Source: Pyrenopolyporus hunteri (Eukaryota; Ascomycota; Sordariomycetes; Xylariales; Hypoxylaceae). Taken from it: DNA of 64,000 nucleotides. The DNA lies in assembly GCA_902806595.1 (NCBI GenBank), contig CADCXC010000035.1, positions 2,046,001 to 2,110,000 of the forward strand, given 5' to 3'. The translations under genes and the position numbers were made by a program. This document shows positions 60,328 to 64,000 of this stretch, piece by piece (the first letter of the stretch is position 1; every line of letters starts with the position of its first letter). Below the pieces are notes generated by a model. The model ran no database searches and was not told where the DNA came from. It worked only from the letters and a program-made list of their open reading frames with translations.

Positions 60328-61257
60328 ATGTCGGCTCCACGAACAAAGCGCCAATTCGCTGGCGCAGCAAGCGATCCCGCCCAGCGACAGATCACCTCGT
60401 TCTTCACCAGCGGCACGCCGTCACAGAATCTCGACTCTTCCCCCGTTACCTCGCGAAAGCCTACGTCTGATCACACTGGCCCTTCGCTCCCCGCCTCCGT
60501 GCAAGCGAACCTTCTCTCGGTAGGCATGCGCGTCCGCAAGTCTGTCCCCGAGGGCTACAAGACGGGAAGCTACAGTGCCTTCGGACTCTGGGATGACCGT
60601 AATAGCCCCGCAATCCACGCCAACCCCGCAACAGCCATGGGCGAGGGACGTTCACGAGCCAATGCCATCTCCACGCCGCGGGAACTGCTTCCTTTCTGTG
60701 GAATCCATAAGGTCGGCGGCCTAGGCACGCAATCAGAGACCACCTCTTCACAATCTACGCCTACTACATACCTGCCCGCCCTCAAGATCAATGGCTCCCC
60801 AATCGACGATACGATGGACAACGACGACGTCCCAGGCCTGACGAGCAGTCAGGACTCCATCGACAGCACCGGCTCAATCCTCTCCTCTCCCGTACGGACT
60901 CGCAAGCGCTCCTACACAGATGACGACGAAACACCTCCCACCCCGGGCCGCCTTAACCTCGACGGCAACCTGGACATCTGGCGCGACCGCTTCGACGGCG
61001 AGATCAGCCCGCGGACGGTGACGCCTGCCGGCTGGGACACGGGTATCGGCCGCGTGATGGCAGTGCCGCGGAAGACGAGACTCCGCGGTCGCAAGGCGGG
61101 AGCGTCATCCTCGGGTCGGGAAGACGTCATGGTGGTGGTGGAAGACGCCGAGAGCGGCAACGACGATTTCGGAGAGGCGGACTTCCTGGTCGGAACGACG
61201 GATCTATCGTACGGCGACGGCGCCGGCGACTGGGAAGTTGAGATGAGTGGTGTTTAA
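60328..61257 (+). CDS. Ribonucleotide reductase inhibitor, Spd1/Sml1/Dif1 (RNR_inhib) type
   Basis: Small-protein inhibitor or import factor of ribonucleotide reductase, controlling dNTP supply during the cell cycle and DNA damage. Intronless, 309 aa from the ATG at 60328; the frame is open to 60259 but with a GTG start, so I do not use it. Residues 1-26 (TKRQFAGAASDPAQRQITSF) form the N-terminal HUG-type segment. The core is LPASVQANLLSVGMRVRK plus SVPEGYKTG (about 54-80), as in the PF08591 family. The remaining 230 residues are Ser/Thr/Asp-rich and disordered-looking, with acidic stretches (GNDDFGEADF) and a probable nuclear basic patch TRKRSY. Yeast Sml1 and Dif1 are about 105-135 aa and Spd1 124 aa, so the long C-terminal extension is a Pezizomycotina feature by my recollection. 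Confidence 0.9.
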   Translation: MSAPRTKRQFAGAASDPAQRQITSFFTSGTPSQNLDSSPVTSRKPTSDHTGPSLPASVQANLLSVGMRVRKSVPEGYKTGSYSAFGLWDDRNSPAIHANPATAMGEGRSRANAISTPRELLPFCGIHKVGGLGTQSETTSSQSTPTTYLPALKINGSPIDDTMDNDDVPGLTSSQDSIDSTGSILSSPVRTRKRSYTDDDETPPTPGRLNLDGNLDIWRDRFDGEISPRTVTPAGWDTGIGRVMAVPRKTRLRGRKAGASSSGREDVMVVVEDAESGNDDFGEADFLVGTTDLSYGDGAGDWEVEMSGV

Positions 61258-61867
61258 TTGCGAGAAGAAAGCAAAGAAAAGAGGGAAGAAGTTATGGTTC
61301 GGATCGTACTTGTGTTTTGCATGGGACAAGGCTAAGGATACCCGGGAGAGGAGTAAGGTACTGACTAACGCGAGATACGGAGTAAGGGAGGGGGTTGACA
61401 CGGCTATGCAGTTTGGAGCCGCTGTATTACCTACCTATTTGTAACTGGTATCGGAGGGCGAGTTTTCGAGCGGAATGACTGCATGGAGGTTCATAGGCTG
61501 CTTGGCGCCGGGGAGTTCTTTGCTTGTGTTACGTGCCGGTTGCATATCACCGCATCGCATTGCATCGTATCACTTATTCATATCACGTCACACCATATCG
61601 TATTCTGTGTCATATTGGGGGCCATGCCGGCGCAGGGAGTCTACATACCAAAGTGACATTGACATTGGTGTTTGATGAAGAAACATTTTTAACCACGAAG
61701 TTGTCCATTATCTATATGCACTCGTGGCTAATACGCGCAAGAACCGAGCCCATTCCACAATAATGCATTGTTATCTATTAAATATGCTTCAAGGCGTAGA
61801 ATACGTACGAGCAAAGCAGTCTACCTGATCATACGCGGGCATAACACAACATCATCTAGTATCTAAC
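61258..61867. other. Convergent intergenic region
   Basis: About 610 bp between the Spd1-type and Gemin2-type genes. A CATATCAC/CATCGCAT-like short-word repeat lies at about 61544-61600. No gene. Confidence 0.5.
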
Positions 61868-63726
61868 CTACTCGAAATGCAGCCCGCCAAACGGATCGCG
61901 GAACTCGAGCAGGTCGCGCTGCCCGTAGAACTCACCGGCTACAGTAAGGATCATGTTCAAGGTGGCGCGCTCGTTGACCTTGGCCCTGCGGTGCCGCTCC
62001 CTCTTGGCCTCCTCCTCGTCCGCCGCGAGCGCGTGGAAGGCTTCCTCCTCCAGGGCCGTGGCGGGGGGTTCTGCTTCTTCTTCCTCTTCCGCCGCGCGGG
62101 CGGCGTCGAGCTGTTCGAGCAGGCGGGCCTTGGCCCTCTCTATGTCAGCCGTGGGTTCTGCTTCTTGCTGCTGGGGTGGCTCGGATACTTCCCCTTCCTC
62201 CGCCTCGTCGTCCGAGTCGATCTGCATCTCCACGTCCGACGGCTCTTCCGCGCCTGCTTCTGGGGGCGTGGTTTCGGGCTTGGCGATTCCTTTCCCCTTG
62301 GAGGTGGTCTGCGTGTTGGTCTCGCTCTGATCATCGTGTTCGTAAAGTTTAGGCGGTGTTAGTTTGACGTTCTTGGGCCCATTTGGGTCTCGGTAGTGGG
62401 CGTCGGCGTCGTTGACGTCTGTGTCGATTTCGTCGTAGTCGCAACACTCGTTCAGGCTCATCTCCTCGTCGACGCCCCCGTCCACATCGACTTCGGCTTC
62501 GCCCTGGCTTCCGCCGCTGCCATCTCCAACATCGTAGTGTTCCTTCAGGACTTCCATCTCCGCTAGGCTGACCATTAGTAGGACCGCTCTCTTGCCCAGC
62601 TCGCGGATCCAGCCGATTTCTTGGTAGTCGAGCTCGCCCCTCTCGGGCAGCCGCGCGAGCAGCGCCCAGATCCACCGGCTAGTTCGCTCCCAGAGCTCCT
62701 GGTTCTTCCGGAGGAACTTGCCGCCGAGGATGATGCGCAGCAGCCGAAGGACGCTATCCTTGTGCATCGCGGCAATCTGTACGGGTAGCGGATCCGTACC
62801 TCGGAGTCGGCCGGACCATTTGGCAAACGTGTCCGACTTGGGACCGAAGTCGCCCACTTCGGTTGGGTTAGACTTGGGAAGAGAAGACAATAAATAATAA
62901 GGAGGATCTGTTTGGAGGACTTGGCGAAGAGCTAGATATTTGTTTGTAAGGGATGTGAAGTACGCGTCGCGGATCTCGTCGGAGTTGCTGTTACGAGGGC
63001 CTCCTTCGCTAGATTCGGAATCGCTTTCATCGCCGTCTTCTAGATCTAGGTCTTCTCCTTTCTCACTCCCATTGTCGTAGTTTCCATCTTCCTTGGCATG
63101 GACTTCACCATCATCTTGCTCTTCATCTTCGTATTCGTATTCATATTCATATTCAGCTTCACCCTCGTCTTCATCTTCGTCGAAATATCCCGGTGGGTAC
63201 GCAATGTATGCGCCGTCGTGATAATACCCTCTGAAATCGCCTCGGCCATCCTGGTATATGCTTCGGTCGACACGCTCCTCATCTCCGTTTGGCTGCTGGT
63301 CGCCTATGTCGTCGGGATGCTGTGCAGCCTGGGGAGGTGGTTGCGGGCCGGCTTTACTTGCGACCATTACATGTGGAATGGCAGATGCTTGCACTCTATA
63401 CTCACCATATCAGTATCAATCACCTAAAGAAGGCCAATAAGATTCTGGTTTAGCACTGCAGCTTTGGAATTAAGAATGAGCGTAAAGGAGAAAAAAGCTT
63501 ACCGTACGGATCTAAGATAGGTTAGTGCTTCGGTATCGTCTTCGCAGTCCAGATCGCTGTCTCCCGTCGGCACGGTTGTAAGCAACTCGAGATCGCCGAA
63601 CACTGCTCGCTGGCCGTAATTGGGATCAGGAAACGACATCGTCCGCACAGAGTTGGAGTATCGTTGACGGCGAATCTTTCTGGGCACATGTTCGCCCTCA
63701 TTTTCAGCGGCGCGCTTCGAACACAT
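61868..63726 (-). CDS. Gemin2/Brr1/SIP1-type snRNP assembly factor
   Basis: Component of the SMN-like machinery that assembles Sm rings on spliceosomal snRNAs. Two exons, 63726-63503 and 63395-61868, give 583 aa; a 107-nt intron joins TEALTYLRSVR to VQASAIPHVMVA, which is the family's N-terminal helix. The C-terminal half has the Gemin2 helical bundle: SGRLRGTDPLPVQIAAMHKD, SVLRLLRIILGGKFLR and WIWALLARLPERGEL, then IRELGKRAVLLM. In between are long acidic runs, among them EYEYEYEYE encoded at about 63128-63158. The last 130 residues (Glu/Ala-rich coiled coil, then LNMILTVAGEFYGQRDLLEF) end at a normal stop. Yeast Brr1 and human Gemin2 are much shorter (about 280-340 aa), so low-complexity expansions explain the length. 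Confidence 0.88.
63128..63158 (-). repeat. (TATGAA)n-like tract encoding Glu-Tyr repeats
   Basis: Hexamer repeats of GAATAT/GAATAC on the minus strand encode alternating Glu and Tyr within the Gemin2-type protein. Part of an acidic low-complexity region, probably length-variable between strains. Confidence 0.75.
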
Positions 63727-63783
63727 GGCCGATGATGGCGTGAACTGGAATGACTGCGTATGTGCGTTATGTGTGGGAATGTT

Positions 63784-63831
63784 GTGTGGTTGCGTGGTTG
63801 CGTGGTTGTGTGGTTATGTGGTTGTATGGTT
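63784..63831. repeat. Octamer minisatellite upstream of the Gemin2-type gene
   Basis: Six tandem 8-bp units of the form RYRTGGTT (GTGTGGTT, GCGTGGTT twice, GTGTGGTT, ATGTGGTT, GTATGGTT) lie 58-105 bp upstream of the start codon at 63726. The position, in the probable leader or core promoter, makes length variation potentially relevant to expression. Confidence 0.85.
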
Positions 63832-63960
63832 GTAGATTGCCTAGTGGGGACGCGAATGCACATGATAAAGGAAATATAGCATTCTGTTTAATTGCAGATA
63901 AAGCATATGCGTGGGGAATATTATAGTGGATAATTACATAATAGGGACATTATCCCAAAA

Positions 63961-63970
63961 TACCTAGGTA
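63961..63970. repeat. Intergenic TACCTAGGTA palindrome (example copy; ten exact copies in window)
   Basis: Exact copies of this perfect palindrome lie at 6940, 11670, 13066, 42692, 45361, 50299, 50725, 51975, 53423 and 63961 (start positions), all outside the coding exons and introns annotated here. Many partial variants (GGTACCTA, TACCTACC) sit around them. Chance expectation for a fixed 10-mer in 64 kb is about 0.06. Confidence 0.85.
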
Positions 63971-64000
63971 CCTACCAATTAGTACGTTTAGCACTCGACA

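Overview
The window is nuclear DNA of a filamentous ascomycete (Pezizomycotina, most likely Sordariomycetes). The genes are mostly spliced by short introns (about 50-90 nt, with GTRNGT donors, CTAAC/CTGAC-type branch sites and YAG acceptors). The proteome is a fungal housekeeping set, and the intergenic DNA is peppered with TACCTAGGTA/GGTACC palindromes. No tRNA, rRNA, CRISPR array, or intact transposon was recognised. Exon joins given below were deduced by hand from splice signals, reading-frame closure and recalled family sequence. All multi-exon CDS lengths sum to a multiple of three.

Layout. 0.7-6.0 kb: dynein light intermediate chain (-), the IST3/RBMX2-type splicing factor (+) and a PROPPIN/Hsv2-like WD protein (-). 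7.7-15.6 kb: Cdc11-type septin (+), Bax-inhibitor-1-like membrane protein (-) and Lag1-type ceramide synthase (+). 16.9-21.1 kb: an unrecognised coiled-coil protein (+) and a small cysteine-containing secreted protein with a clear TATA box (+). 21.7-27.0 kb: an accessory-looking block with an UNC93-like transporter (-) divergent from a TauD-type (clavaminate synthase-like) dioxygenase (+), followed by a GT25-like glycosyltransferase (+). 28.4-31.8 kb: the New1/Elf1-type eEF3-family ABC ATPase (-). 31.8-35.8 kb: gene-poor DNA with what may be decayed coding fragments.

35.8-41.8 kb: a fungal transcription-factor-domain protein (+), a five-exon DUF3237-like gene whose exons are too short to show as one long reading frame (+), and a small helical basic protein (+). 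43.4-49.4 kb: Och1-type mannosyltransferase (+), an acyl-CoA ligase with a separate mitochondrial-type leader exon (+) and a small serine-palmitoyltransferase-subunit-like membrane protein (-). 49.4-54.0 kb: a second gene-poor stretch rich in the palindrome. 54.0-63.7 kb: LRR protein (-), phosducin-like protein (-), ribosomal protein eS27 (+), Spd1/Sml1-type ribonucleotide-reductase inhibitor (+) and a Gemin2/Brr1-type snRNP assembly factor (-).

Most genes are independent housekeeping functions. Three groupings deserve attention: the divergent transporter/dioxygenase pair with a shared 629-bp promoter; two sphingolipid-synthesis genes (ceramide synthase and the SPT small-subunit-like gene) on one 64-kb segment; and two snRNP/splicing genes (IST3 and Gemin2) near opposite ends. 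I found no convincing wholly new system. The best new-looking items are the short-exon DUF3237-like gene, the strongly over-represented intergenic decamer, and the small secreted protein.
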